NCBI GenBank assembly: GCA_963932465.1
Contig: OZ010788.1
Coordinates: 201,068,559 to 201,132,558, forward strand
Source: Maratus speciosus
Taxonomy: Eukaryota; Arthropoda; Arachnida; Araneae; Salticidae
DNA length: 64,000 nucleotides
Direction: 5' to 3'
Below are positions 33,435 through 43,654 of this stretch, piece after piece; positions within the stretch are counted from its first letter, which is position 1; each line of letters opens with the position of its first letter. Under the pieces are notes generated by a model that saw only the letters and a program-made list of their open reading frames with translations, ran no database searches and had not been told where the DNA came from. The position numbers and the translations under genes were made by a program.

Positions 33435-34558
33435 ATGTCAGTGTTTGCAGGTAAGAAAAAGTGCGATCTAAAAGAGTTAGCTATTGAATTCGGCGCGAGC
33501 ATAGAAGAGTCGGATATTATAGCCAAAATTATTAAAAAACTAGAAGAAGCAGAGGACTATGACGAAACTTTAGCACTAGCCCAGCTAAAAATCTTAGAGA
33601 AAGATAGGGTTGAGAGAGAAAATGAAGAAAGGTTAGAACGAGAGCGGAATAAGGCCTTTGAGAGGGAAGAAAAGGCTAAGGCTTTGGAGCGGGAGCATGA
33701 ATTGGCGAGAATTAGGTTAGAACGGGAACCAGATGAGTTTAGTTTAGCTTCTAGCCAAAATGAGAGAGAGCCGAAAATATCTTTAAAATCAGTCCTGCCC
33801 AAATTCGACTCCGATAAGTCCGAAATATCCATCTATCTCAGTTTATTCGAAAGAAAAGCGCAGAAAGCCCAAATCGAGAAAAGTCGATGGGTTACGCATT
33901 TACTAGGATTGTTACCGACGGAATTGGGGAGCTTATCTTGAGAGAACCACCCGCGTGTTCCGATGATTTTGATAATGTAAAAAAGATGTTACTAGAAAGG
34001 TTCCAGCTTTCGGCAGAAGACTTTCGACTAAAATTTGTTACGACACAAAAGCCCGAAAACAAAACGTGGAAAGATTACGTATATGAGGCTTCCAATTACT
34101 TTGATCAATGGGTAAGTGGTTTAGGAGTGGGAAATTTCGACCAACTGAGAGAACTAATAATCACAGATCAGTTAAAAAGAAAGGTTAATCCGGAAACGAA
34201 GCATCATTTTCTTGATGTTTGGGGCACGATAATCACTCCATTTGAGTTGGCAAAGAAATTAGATGCGTATGATTCGGCTAGGAAAACTATTAAACCGCTA
34301 GGGCCCTCAAAACTTCAAAACCTTTCCCAACCTCTAGAGCGAAATAAATTCGCGGGGCAATCAAAAACGGAAAGTAGATCGGAAGAGAGTAGAACTAATT
34401 GGAGGGATAAAGACAACTCGAAAAATCGAGATGCAATTTTCGATAAAAGAAAGGAAATTACGTGTTTTACGTGCAAAAAACAGGGCACTATAGTTACTCC
34501 TATAACGAGTCAAAAAAGACTGAAAAGGCCGAAGCAGTTTACCATATCGCGGGCCTAG
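33435..34558 (+). pseudogene. Gypsy gag, frameshifted
   Basis: Gag structural protein. The first part (33435-33941) starts MSVFAGKKKCDLKELAIEFG and has a charged K/E-rich coiled-coil stretch at about residues 35-105, ending near WVTHLLGLLPTEL. A one-base loss near 33,930 moves the reading to the 33887-34558 frame: GELILREPPACSDDF, LLERFQLSAEDFRLKF, WKDYVYEASNYFDQWV. It reaches the first half of a CCHC knuckle, CFTCKKQG, before a second shift. This architecture and the NYF-W helix region match spider Gypsy gags as I know them. About 375 codons in all. Not translatable as one protein. Confidence 0.85.
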
Positions 34559-35079
34559 AAGACTTAGAAAGTGCCTTTGAACCCTACGTCAGTCGCGGGT
34601 TAATTAATGGGAAAGAAATGACTATTCTACGCGATAGCGGAAGTAATTTGGACTTAATATCGGCTCACGATGTAAATGAGGACCGATTTACGGGTGAAAG
34701 TGTATATGTTAAACAAGCATTAGATAATAAACTTCGGTGTTTACCTATTGTAGAAATAGAAATTAATCTGGGTACCGGTGATACTATAAGGACAAAGGCG
34801 GCCGCAGTAGATAAAGAAACGGACATGGTTCATTATTTGTTAGGGAACAAAACGCAGCAATTAATTGACAGGCGGAGACGATACCCACGTTCAATCATCG
34901 CAGTTCGCACTGGGCCACGAGCGCTCCCCGGAAACGCGGATACGAAAAGCGAAACTAAATCGCAGAGCTCGTCCATTCTCCCTACCGTAACGGAGAGCGA
35001 AAATGAAAAACCAGCCGGTTCACCTAAGTCGATGGACCAGCCAATTCTCCGCGCCGAGGTAGAAAGGGGACCCCAATAG
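34462..35079 (+). pseudogene. Gypsy nucleocapsid end and aspartic protease
   Basis: Third frame of the gag-pol stretch. It completes the zinc knuckle as HYSYSY, where the final cysteine of CX2CX4HX4C is tyrosine. The retropepsin follows: MTILRDSGSNLDLISAH has the active-site D-S-G triad, and further on TDMVHYLLGNKT matches the conserved (I/L)LG helix region. The C-terminal ~60 residues are a polar linker rich in S, E and K, ending at a stop. DSG rather than DTG is acceptable in retropepsins. Reverse transcriptase should follow but does not. Confidence 0.82.
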
Positions 35080-37640
35080 CAAGAGATATCGGCTTAATTT
35101 CGGCCTAATACCAGAATTGTCGGGAAATGATCAGTAGTTGAATGGAGGGCTTTACATAATATCGTCTGAACAGAATCTAGCGATTAATCTAGATAATATC
35201 GTGGAAAAACGTCGGCAGGAAATTGTATTATTATTACAAGTCAATTAATCGGAAAAGTATTCTTATGCATGTAATCGGCCGGCAATCGGAAAGTAATGAA
35301 AAATGAATCTTTTTACTGAGTTGTTATTGTTTGTTTCCGCTATATAGATACCCCCTGCAGTGATGATAGGGGGGGTGTGTCACGTGAATAAATCTGTCCA
35401 ATGTGCTGCAATATCTTATCTGTATCCCGTTCAAAATACTTTTTCACGTTTCAAGGACATCATTTGTAAATGGACAGTCGAAGGAACAGGGGAAAAAATA
35501 CTTTCCAAGAAATGTTATTTGGTGAGAATGCATTATTATTTGCAAATCAGTAAACTTAAATCTCTTAAAAACTTACAGATAGCAGGGCATACTGTAAAAG
35601 TAAACTAACAGTTTAAAAGCATTTGTTTGTTCTTTCTTTCTTTTTTTCAATATTTACGTATAGACATTCATACTTAAACTTATCCTTAATAAAATGTTTA
35701 GAGATACTTGCTGTTTTGTTGATTTAAATAAATAAATTGAAAATTATAAGATCTGAAATTTAGATTAATTTAGGATAATATCAGAAATTTAGACTATTAC
35801 AACAACAAACTGTTTGCTCTAAATGTATTTTATTAGTTATGAATTAAAAATTTTTAATTTAAAAATTAATTTATTTAGAAATACTTCAGGCAATGTTATT
35901 GTATAAATTATAATGAAGTTGATCATCTTTTCTTTTATTTTCTCTCTAAAGTAATACATTTAATTTTATACCTTTTAAAAGTTAAAAAAATATCTGAACT
36001 TTTTTTAATTAAAATTATTATTAGATAAATAAATTGAAAATTATAAGATCTAAAATTTAGATTATATCAGAAATTTAGACTATTACAACAGCGAACTATT
36101 TCTTCTAAATGTATTTTCTTAGTTATGAATTAGAAATTACTGATTTAAAAATTAATTTATTTAGAAATAATTCCGATAATGTTATTGTATAAAGTATAAA
36201 GAAGTTGAACATATTTTTCCCGCCAGATAGTGATAAATTTAATTTTATACATTTTAAAAGTTAAAAATCGATGACTGAACATTTTTTTTTAATTAAAATA
36301 ATTATTAGATGAATAAATTGAAATTTATAATATCTGACAATTAGATTATATCAAGATAATATCTGAAATTTAGACTATTACAACAACAAACAATTAGAAA
36401 TTTCTGATTTAAAAATTAATGTATTTAAAAATAATTCAGATAATTTATTGCATAAATTATAAATAAGTTTATTATCTTTTTTTCCCCAAATAGTGATAAA
36501 TTTAATTTTATATCTTTTTAAAAGTTAAATAAATGACTGAATAATATTTTTAATTAAATTCATTATTGAAAATTTTAAGATCTGAAATTTAGATTATATC
36601 AGGAATATATCTGAAATTTAGACTTTTACAACAACAAAATATTTGCTCTAAATGTATTTTCTTAGTTATGAAATATAAATTTCTGATTACAAAATTAATT
36701 TATTTAGAAAAAATTAAGATAATATTATTGTATAAATTATAAAGAATTTGATCCTATTTTTTTTCTCCAGATAATAATAAATTTCATTTTATAGCTTTTA
36801 AAAGTAAAAAAAAAAAAAAGACTTTTTTTTTAATTAAAATAATTATTTAGATATTGAAAAAAAGAAAAAAATAATTTTTTTCCATAAATAACAAAAATTT
36901 AATGAGACGCTTTAAATGATAGAAATTTCACAGCCAGGACGCAATGTTAAATGAGAATATTTTGCATTGTACCGTGCAAAAAATTATCTAATTAAAATGT
37001 ATCAAAGTTCGTTTTAATTCAAACAGTAAATATTGTTAGACGGAAATATTTTCCACTATAAAATACAAAAATGTTTTCATATTGAGGGCGTAATTAATTA
37101 AAAGGTAAGACATTTTGTTTAATTTAAATTCTAAATATTGCTGATCTCGGGATGAAAATTATAATTAATTATTCTTTGTAAGATGCAATAATATTTGTAT
37201 ATCAACAGTGTGAGTTACTTATAAGCAAGAATATAATTTTTAAATTAAATGTAAGTTTATTTGTATCTTACAATGGAAAATTAATTGTAATTTTAATTGT
37301 AAAATTATTTAACAGCAATATTTTGACTTTAAACAAAACAAGATTTATTACATTTCAATTAGTTACAACTTTGATATGGAAATATTTTTGCATCTTATAG
37401 TGGAAAATATTCCCAATTAACAGTATTTATTTTTTGAATTAAAACGAATTTTTTTTTACGTTTTAAATGCTATTTTTGCATCGTATAAATTCTTCTATTC
37501 AATATGATTAGCTAATCGGCAAAAGATCATATGATATTGCAATGTACTCGGTAAAAGATTACCAAGTGACCAAATTATCGAAAACTAATACACAAAGGCT
37601 TCATAACCGATTCAATTGTAGTCGGGAGGGGATGCTCGAC
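35080..37640. other. AT-rich block replacing reverse transcriptase
   Basis: About 2.5 kb between protease and the integrase fragment. The first 250 bp look like decayed element sequence. From about 35,380 the DNA is AT-rich and non-coding, with a tandem array at 35725-36850. GGGGGGGTGTGTCACGTG at 35370-35390 resembles a polypurine tract joined to an LTR start, but I found no matching second end. The RT and most of RNase H are therefore lost or displaced. Confidence 0.7.
35725..36850 (+). repeat. AT-rich tandem repeat inside the LTR element, unit about 280 bp
   Basis: Four diverged units share AATTATAAGATCTGAAATTT, AGATTATATCAG, TTTAGACTATTACAACAAC, AATGTATTTTCTTAGTTATG and AATTTAATTTTATA. 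Nothing like it lies elsewhere in the window. Confidence 0.8.
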
Positions 37641-37797
37641 AGGTGATCAGCCTTGCGTACAAGAAGTCATATCTGCCGACCCCGGAAAATGAGATCGCCA
37701 GGATGAAATATAGTCGAGTTAGGACTTTCGGCGGAAGTTCGGCCAAGGATTATTTGCTGTTTGGGGAATTTTTAAGTGCGACCCCCCGAGGTCAGGG

Positions 37798-38496
37798 AGT
37801 AACCCAGAGGAGGGAATCGTTGTCGAAGAGAAAAGGGGAATTTTTCTACCTGTAGTTGAGAGCACACAGCCCGTACCGAATTTGAATCCCTTTAATGAAC
37901 AGGTTTTGAACTTGGCTGAGAGAGGCGATTTAACTGGAAGGGTGGGGAGAGTCGAGACTTTAAAATTCAACCCCCCGGACGCAGTGGGAGAAATAGGAGC
38001 CAGTTTAGTAACGGAGAAAAAGCAAGAGACTTTTCTACGCTTAAGCGAGACCGTACCGCGGGATGAAAACTTGACCCTAGGAAACAAAGAAAATGTGAGT
38101 GATGCGCAAGAGAATGTCAAGTTCGATTGTGTTAAGCAGAGAGCGGACGAGGTGAAATCACATTTTGAAATGAACGAGGGGTTTGGGATTAGGAAAATAA
38201 AAGATCCCAGGGAATCTGACCGAGAACAAATGGTAATCCCGTTGAAAGTCAAAGGAGATATGTTATCCTTATGTAAGGAGAGTGCAGGCAGACTTCTAAG
38301 TACGAAGAAGAAGTCAGGTTATAAATTCTTGAATCGTTATTGTTGGCCAAAAACCGTAAACGAAATTAAAAAGTTATACGAGAGATGGAAAAGAGATGAA
38401 CGTTCTAAAGGTTTAAAATTCATACCTAGATTGGATTTAATTACGTATCAGGCAATTTCGGGAATTATTAGTGGAAACGGGGACGAAAACTCGTGA
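37798..38496 (+). pseudogene. Gypsy integrase N-terminal fragment, zinc ligands lost
   Basis: Open without stops from about 37,798 (PEEGIVVEEKRGIFLPVVES) to 38,496. Residues KIKDPRESDREQMVIPLKVK followed by CKESAGRL and FLNRYCWPKTVNEIKKLYER align with the H2C2 zinc domain region of Gypsy integrases (VVPLKYR-ELL-LAH, HLG-KKT, YWP). In this copy the two histidines read K and R, and the CxxC cysteines read Y and W, so all four ligands are gone. LKFIPRLDLITYQAISGII may be the start of the catalytic core, cut before the DDE motif. The upstream ~110 residues are unassigned. The alignment is mine by eye. Confidence 0.6.
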
Positions 38497-38908
38497 GGTT
38501 AAGAGGAATAGGGGTGTCTTCCAGATTGATCCGGGAGAAAACTATTCGAGTACGCACGACTTAGATTTTGGCGCTAGAAGGCAAGACAATTCGAAATATG
38601 TTTCTCCTAAGATATTTGGTTTGTTGTATTTAAACAACGCGAAAAGGGTTTCCGATTATTGGAGTAATCATATGGGACAGAGAGGAATTGTATTGAACCG
38701 CATCAGAAGAGAAAAAATGAAAGTGAAACTATATAGGAGAAAATCGGCGCAGAGTACCAATAAATGTTGGGTAAGGTTGATCCGAAACAACGCCGTGAAT
38801 AGTCCAAGATTGATCCACTGGTCATTGATGCGGCAACCTTATCATTATACAATCAGGCACCGCCCGGGAAAAGAAAGAGTGCACTATTGCTTAAGTAGGT
38901 CTGAATAA
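38471..38908 (+). pseudogene. Gypsy RNase H C-terminal fragment, out of order
   Basis: The last ~40 residues (RLIHWSLMRQPYHYTIRHRP, then GKERVHYCLSR) match the end of Gypsy RNase H (RL-RW-L-LQ-YDF-I-H-PGK-N-VADALSR). The first ~100 residues are not recognised. In ordinary Gypsy elements RNase H precedes integrase; here it follows the integrase-like piece and sits just before the polypurine tract. Either a rearrangement or an unusual domain order. Confidence 0.7.
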
Positions 38909-39145
38909 AATTAGGAAAATTGTATATAATTCTCAAAAAAAAACTGCTTGCATCATAAGGTATAAATAATTTTCATTTTGTATATATTGTTGTAATTGTC
39001 ATAATAATGTTCCTGGAAAAGAGTGTAAATTTATATGTGATTAGTACAAAAGAAAAAAATGAATAATGAACCTCTGTGGAGAACGAATTTTGAGTGTAAC
39101 ACTGACTTCACTATAGATTTTCCAGCTACGTGAAAAATCTCTCTT
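38909..39145. other. 3' untranslated part of the LTR element
   Basis: AT-rich, non-coding, ending at the polypurine tract. No envelope gene. Confidence 0.6.
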
Positions 39146-39155
39146 GGAGGGGGGA
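39146..39155 (+). other. Polypurine tract
   Basis: GGAGGGGGGA four bases before the 3' LTR start, the usual plus-strand primer site. Confidence 0.8.
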
Positions 39156-39159
39156 TTGC

Positions 39160-39877
39160 TGTAAGAACTTTACTAATTACCCCTAAAGACTATTTATTCA
39201 CGAATCGAGAGAAGATTCCTCTGAAAGGATCTTCTAAACTTTCCCACGCTAAATCTCATCGGTCATTTCTGAACAAAGCCATGGTGCCATTAAGGCTAGA
39301 AATATAAATGGAGAAGACAGTACAATTTCGTTCCGGCGCGAGTTGAACATTCCGTGGAATCACAGAGAAAGCAGGAGCTTCAGCCGTCCAGTAAATGAGC
39401 GGTGGCAACGGCCAAGGGGAGAAAAGACCATTTCTCCTAGAGCGGCGAGCTTCAGCCTTCGAGAAATAGGCGGTGGCAACGGCTAAGAGGGAAAAAGACT
39501 AGTTTTCCCTAGGACCGGGAGTTTCAGCCTTCGAGAGAGGCGAGGTGGCAACGCGGGAGGAAGGAAGAAGGAGTTGAGAAGTGGGAGAGCGAGGACGCTG
39601 GTGAGGAGGTCTTGCTGGATCTAGTGGTGAATGAGCGAAGCGAGGAGATGAGATAGATGGTCGTCCGATCAGTCTTCTCTCCGATTGAAGCACTATATCT
39701 GTGGAAGCAGCCCGTTGATGGAACTTTTTATCCTGTTATAATGACGAGAACCCAAAGAAATATTGTTTAACTTGTAAATATTCATATTTAATCGAGAAAT
39801 TGTTCTAAATAAAGGACTTAGATTTTAGTAACTTACGCTACCATAGACTCTTGTCCAATGATATCTAAGTCCCTACA
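39160..39877 (+). repeat. 3' LTR
   Basis: 718 bp, same ends as the 5' LTR; AATAAA at 39808-39813. It lacks the 7 bp CTATTAT-type segment present near 31,740 of the 5' LTR. Confidence 0.95.
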
Positions 39878-39881
39878 AGGG

Positions 39882-40445
39882 GCATTCCATGAAAAACGGA
39901 TGAAATGTCCTTCGTGTGACGTTTACATAAATACCTACATCTATTAGCTTGCAAGTTGTTAAAATGTAAACTGTACATTAAAAGTAACAGAATACCCTAG
40001 ATTTTCATATTAGCATGGTTGTTTTAATTTGAAGATATAATAACATTGTTAAAACAGCAGTAATATGTAAAAAAGCTGTCCCACACGGGACATGAATGGC
40101 CCCCTAGTAAACAATTTACAGGTTAAAACAACTGGCAGTAACAATAAGAAATATTTTATATTGCTAACTGTCTATAGTGAAATTTAATGAAGTCAAAATA
40201 GATAAAATGATAGCTTACATTTAAATTTAAATTACTCATATAATGAGCATCATATAAGAGAAATTTGTTTACTACTGTTCCTTGTTTTAGTTCCAAGTAT
40301 CAGCGATAGATGGCACTGCAATGTCTGATACTGTTAGAACATTCAAACTAACATACAACAAGAAAGCAAAACCAAGCGGGAAGCATAGATAATGAAAAAT
40401 TTACTATATTTCCAAATACTTTAACAAAACTTCACTCTTTATTAA
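39882..40445 (+). repeat. Repeat blocks B and A right of the LTR element
   Basis: B at 39884-40105 and A at 40370-40440, diverged copies of the blocks at 31240-31570. Between them lies unremarkable AT-rich DNA. Confidence 0.7.
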
Positions 40446-40755
40446 CCCTCTCGCTGCGTAATTGTTTTATTAAAATAGCTTCAAAAATTGCGTATTTAAC
40501 CCCTTTGCGACGAGCGTCTTTTAAGAATTTTTATTCTTTTGTCACCGGTTTTTCAAAACAAAAGTTTTTGTCTAATTTAATCGGGAAAATGCTCCAATTA
40601 AATAAGGCAAAATTTACAATAAAAAAATAACTGGTGGAAATAATCAAGGAGGGTTAATTAGACGGAATAAATGCATCCCCGAGGAAATCTCGGGTTAAAC
40701 AAATTTTGTTACTTTTACGTTGCCCGAGAAAATCTCGAGTTGCGCAGCGAGAGGG
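40446..40755. mobile_element. TTAA-flanked element with another nested inside
   Basis: TTAA at 40442-40445 and 40756-40759; ends CCCTCTCGCTGCGTAA and CCCTCTCGCTGCGCAA (minus strand), 15 of 16 identical. Contains the 40500-40653 element. The non-nested part also has GAGGAAATCTCGGGTT and CGAGAAAATCTCGAGTT, small palindromes. Confidence 0.85.
40500..40653. mobile_element. Nested TTAA-flanked element
   Basis: TTAA at 40496-40499 and 40654-40657; starts CCCCTTTGCGACG, ends as CCCTCCTTG on the minus strand. Carries AAATAAGGCAAAATTT, wording shared in inverse with the elements at 5581 and 9936. Confidence 0.65.
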
Positions 40756-40759
40756 TTAA

Positions 40760-40934
40760 CCCTTTCGCGGGCGGTGTCCTTAAAAAGGACATCTAATTTT
40801 TAATTTACTGGCACCCAGAATATTTAATTAAATTTTTTATTTTATAATGTACTTGAAAATAAACATGTTCGTATTTACTAATAAATTCGTTTATAAATTC
40901 TGGTGTCAGTCCATCATCTCCGCGCTGGAAAGGG
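40760..40934. mobile_element. TTAA-flanked element adjoining the previous one
   Basis: Shares TTAA 40756-40759 with its neighbour; right TTAA at 40935-40938. Ends CCCTTTCGCGGGC and CCCTTTCCAGCGC (minus strand). 175 bp. Confidence 0.75.
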
Positions 40935-41039
40935 TTAAGTTAAAAAAGATACCGAAGTAAATATTTAGAGAACGCATAAAACATTTGAAAACTGATTTAA
41001 GCAATTAGCGTCCATAGCCGGAAGAACAGTACTTATTTT

Positions 41040-41273
41040 GTGCAGTCAGCCCTGTATATGATCTATAGATTCGTATATATTCTACATAGCATGCTAAAAT
41101 TTACTTTAGTTAGAAAAATCATAACACAGTCGAACATTAATCTTTATTATTTTCTTCCAATAGATGCAAATAGCTGGGACCTGGGGACATGCTCAAAGAA
41201 CTTTACTCGCTGGGAAGAAGTGTTACGCGCCGATATTGACGAGAGTGGTATCGTTGAAAAGATCTCGTCGTAG
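41040..41273 (+). other. Open frame with a possible splice acceptor, unknown
   Basis: The last 38 codons (from 41,161) are less AT-rich than their surroundings and read DANSWDLGTCSKNFTRWEEV. They follow a pyrimidine tract ending CTTCCAATAG, like a 3' splice site, and end at a stop at 41,271-41,273. I do not recognise the peptide and see no partner exon, so this could be chance or a transposon tail. Confidence 0.2.
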
Positions 41274-41440
41274 GGAGTAAAAAACTCAATGGAACTACCC
41301 GTCACAAGTTTAGTGTTTTTACCTTTTTGTTTAGTTGTGCTACCCGTTTAGTGTCATGAAAATTGTAGATGTAGCCTTTCTGCTCAAAGTATAAGTCTTT
41401 TTCAATCGAACTTATACCTCTGGAATGGATCATTTCCTTC
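41274..41440. other. Intergenic DNA
   Basis: No feature supported. Confidence 0.4.
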
Positions 41441-41442
41441 TG

Positions 41443-41650
41443 ATGGACTGATGGATTCCTTTATTATGAAACATCCATTATAAATGAAGTGTTAGTTGAA
41501 GATGAAAGAGCAGCCTTAAAAAGTTAGAACTCTGATTTTCTGGTCAGTATGGGGGAAAAAATGGCAATAATTTTTAAGCTGCTCTTTCATCTTCACCTAA
41601 CATTTCATTTACAATGGCTATTTCGTAATAATATAATCCATCAATCCATT
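41443..41650. repeat. Foldback, arms about 75 bp
   Basis: Left arm 41443-41518 and right arm 41572-41650 are reverse complements through GAAGATGAAAGAGCAGC, AATGAAGTGTTAG/AATGAAATGTTAG and GATGGATT. The centre is AT-rich. Confidence 0.75.
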
Positions 41651-41662
41651 AAAATAAAATAA

Positions 41663-41722
41663 CTCGGCTAAAGCGGAAACTCGGTTAAGCGGGACTCGGA
41701 TAATTTGGACTGTACTGTAATA
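41663..41722 (-). mobile_element. pogo/Tigger-like terminal fragment
   Basis: Minus strand reads ACAGTACAGTCC, ATTATCCGAGTCCCGCTTAA, CCGAGTTTCCGCTTTAGCC. ACAGT starts and nested TCCGAG repeats are characteristic of pogo/Tigger ends. No second end found nearby. Confidence 0.45.
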
Positions 41723-42604
41723 CAATTTACAATTTTTTTATCCGACTGAAAAGAAGGATTCTGTGTAAGTGGATTTCTTTATACCCTCGTAACATCCCAA
41801 CGGCTTGATGGATTTTAATGAATGAGGTCTCTATCGATTCGTCTTAACAGCCCGATGGTTATAGGCTAGGTTTTGTTTTTATAAATTCAAAATGGCGGTC
41901 GTAAAATAAAAAATAGCGGTCGAGACGAAAACAAAATTTACGCACTCTATTGAGTGGCATATCATTGGATAGGTCTTTCAAAATAAAGACGATGTTTCAT
42001 TGACTATTTTAAAGTCAGAAGCTCCGTTAAAATATTATACAACCTGGAAGTTGTGTATGTATTGAGGATCTCTAGCTTTACTGCAACTCTAACCATTATA
42101 GACATTTATAGACCTCATCAAAACAGTGTTTATAGATATGAACTAACAATTAAACACAACTTAAAAGTCATCAATACAAGTAAATAAAAAAAATAAATGA
42201 GTAATATAAACAAGTAACATAAAAAAAATATTTTAAGTCAATTCCTACTTAGGTCAATAAGAGAATTTTTTTTCTCCCATTCTTCTTTTCTCTTGAGTGG
42301 CGCTTAAAATGCCTTGATCAAGAAGAGGGCTCTCTCGATTACTGAAAATTAATTTATTTAATTTAATCAATGAATTAATATTTGAAAAAACTGGATTAAC
42401 ATCAAGTGTCATCCACTACAAGTTTTAAAAAATTATTTGAGCTTGATTGGATGAATAATAAGTATTTTATTAACGATTGAAAATTTGAACAAGATATATA
42501 TAGCAAGAGTGTGAGCTAATAGTAGGAATTGAAAAAAAAATAGTTTCACATTGATGAGAAATAATTAATTAGTTCGCTTTTTACGCAGTCGGGTTTTTTC
42601 ATAT
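41723..42604. other. Intergenic DNA, no gene
   Basis: AAATGGCGGTCG/AAATAGCGGTCG near 41,885-41,925 resembles the ATGGCG wording of satellites elsewhere. Otherwise nothing is supported. Confidence 0.4.
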
Positions 42605-43113
42605 TTTAAATTTAATTGTTTATTTTAAGCTGTGTTATAATATTATCATACCCAGCGGCTTTACGCTTTTTGAGATTTTTGATAATATTATAAATATTTA
42701 CAGGTTGCATTTCAGAAAGAAGTTCAGGAGGGGGAATATTTAAAAAAATTTTTGACAGTATCCTTAACAGGGGAAATGAGGGCAGAACTAACAAGGGAGG
42801 AATTAAGGGAAATTGTTCAGCACATGTTTTAGCAAGAATTTCTGCTTTATCTTTATCGTATAGGCAGTAGCATTAAAAGCAGTAAGAGTTGGAATGGGAG
42901 AATAATTATTTTCGAGTTTTTTTTTTTTTTTTTTTTTTTTTTCTTAATTTGCCATATTATCCTCTGGAGAAAGATTACTAAGGAAATTATTCCAACTTTT
43001 TTGTTTTTCTTTTCCAATTAAATTTTTATTTTATTGTTTAATCTATTTATAGTAGGCTGAAGGGAAAGGTCTCTAGTAGACGAAAAGAGTCGCTGGATGT
43101 TATTCTTTTATTA

Positions 43114-43572
43114 GGTGCGTTCGTAATTATATAAATATGTAGCACTTATAGTCGTCGTCTGGTACGCCCATCTGTCTGTCTGTCCGTCATTCCGCATATA
43201 ACAGCGCAAAAACTACCGAACCGAATGGTTTGAAATTTAATATATGTAATTGTTGTAGAATTTTGTGGGGTCATTTGAAATTTTATGAAAATCGAATTAA
43301 AACCTAAAAAGATATTAATAAAAGTTTTCTTCCCTCCATTAAATCCTATCTAATTCAATGATATCCCATGATAGGTAATAATTCTAGGTTGCCATGGTGA
43401 TTACGTTCTATTTAAGACTAAGTCATGTTATTTTACTGAATGACATGTTAATACTGAATTTAATATATATAATCTTAATAAATTTTGTATTCATGCATCT
43501 TTGCATAAGAGTGCAACAGCTATTGAACCAAGATCTGAATATTTATAAAACTAGTTATAGTACGAACGCACC
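43114..43572. mobile_element. Harbinger-like MITE, copy 1
   Basis: Perfect 12-bp inverted ends GGTGCGTTCGTA/TACGAACGCACC, flanked by TTA (43111-43113 region and 43573-43575). Includes a GTCTGTCTGTCCGTC tract and TTTGAAATTTAATATA. Two other copies: 54855-55245 (inverse) and 56141-56565. TWA duplication suggests PIF/Harbinger. It interrupts LINE copy B between endonuclease and reverse transcriptase. Confidence 0.82.
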
Positions 43573-43654
43573 TTATTCGCCACCTTTGGCGTACAATTTC
43601 CAGTTTGTTCTTTCAAATGTTATAAATACAAGACAGGGGAGTGAATGAATTATT

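Larger units (their letters stand above)
31693..39877 (+). mobile_element. Ty3/Gypsy-type LTR retrotransposon, disabled
   Basis: An 8.2-kb element bounded by AGGG duplications (31689-31692 and 39878-39881). It has LTRs of 725 and 718 bp, TG...CA ends, a primer-binding-site-like start, a polypurine tract, gag, protease, integrase and RNase H fragments. I count about 8 substitutions and one 7-bp indel between the LTRs (about 1.1 percent), so insertion is recent relative to the satellite and MITEs. Yet gag and protease lie in three frames, reverse transcriptase is missing, and 2.5 kb of AT-rich repeat fills the centre. It is non-autonomous and may have been copied in trans in roughly this state. 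Confidence 0.92.

Noticed and set aside
35370..35390. Second LTR start (G-run then TGTGTCACG)
   Set aside because: No matching LTR end, second copy or target duplication found.
33557..38252. Minus-strand frames at 33557-33832 and 37719-38252
   Set aside because: Antisense shadows of gag and of the integrase-like fragment.
32039..39693. Proline/serine-rich minus-strand frames at 32039-32233 and 39499-39693
   Set aside because: Identical because they lie in the two LTRs; antisense to the LTR, with no independent support.
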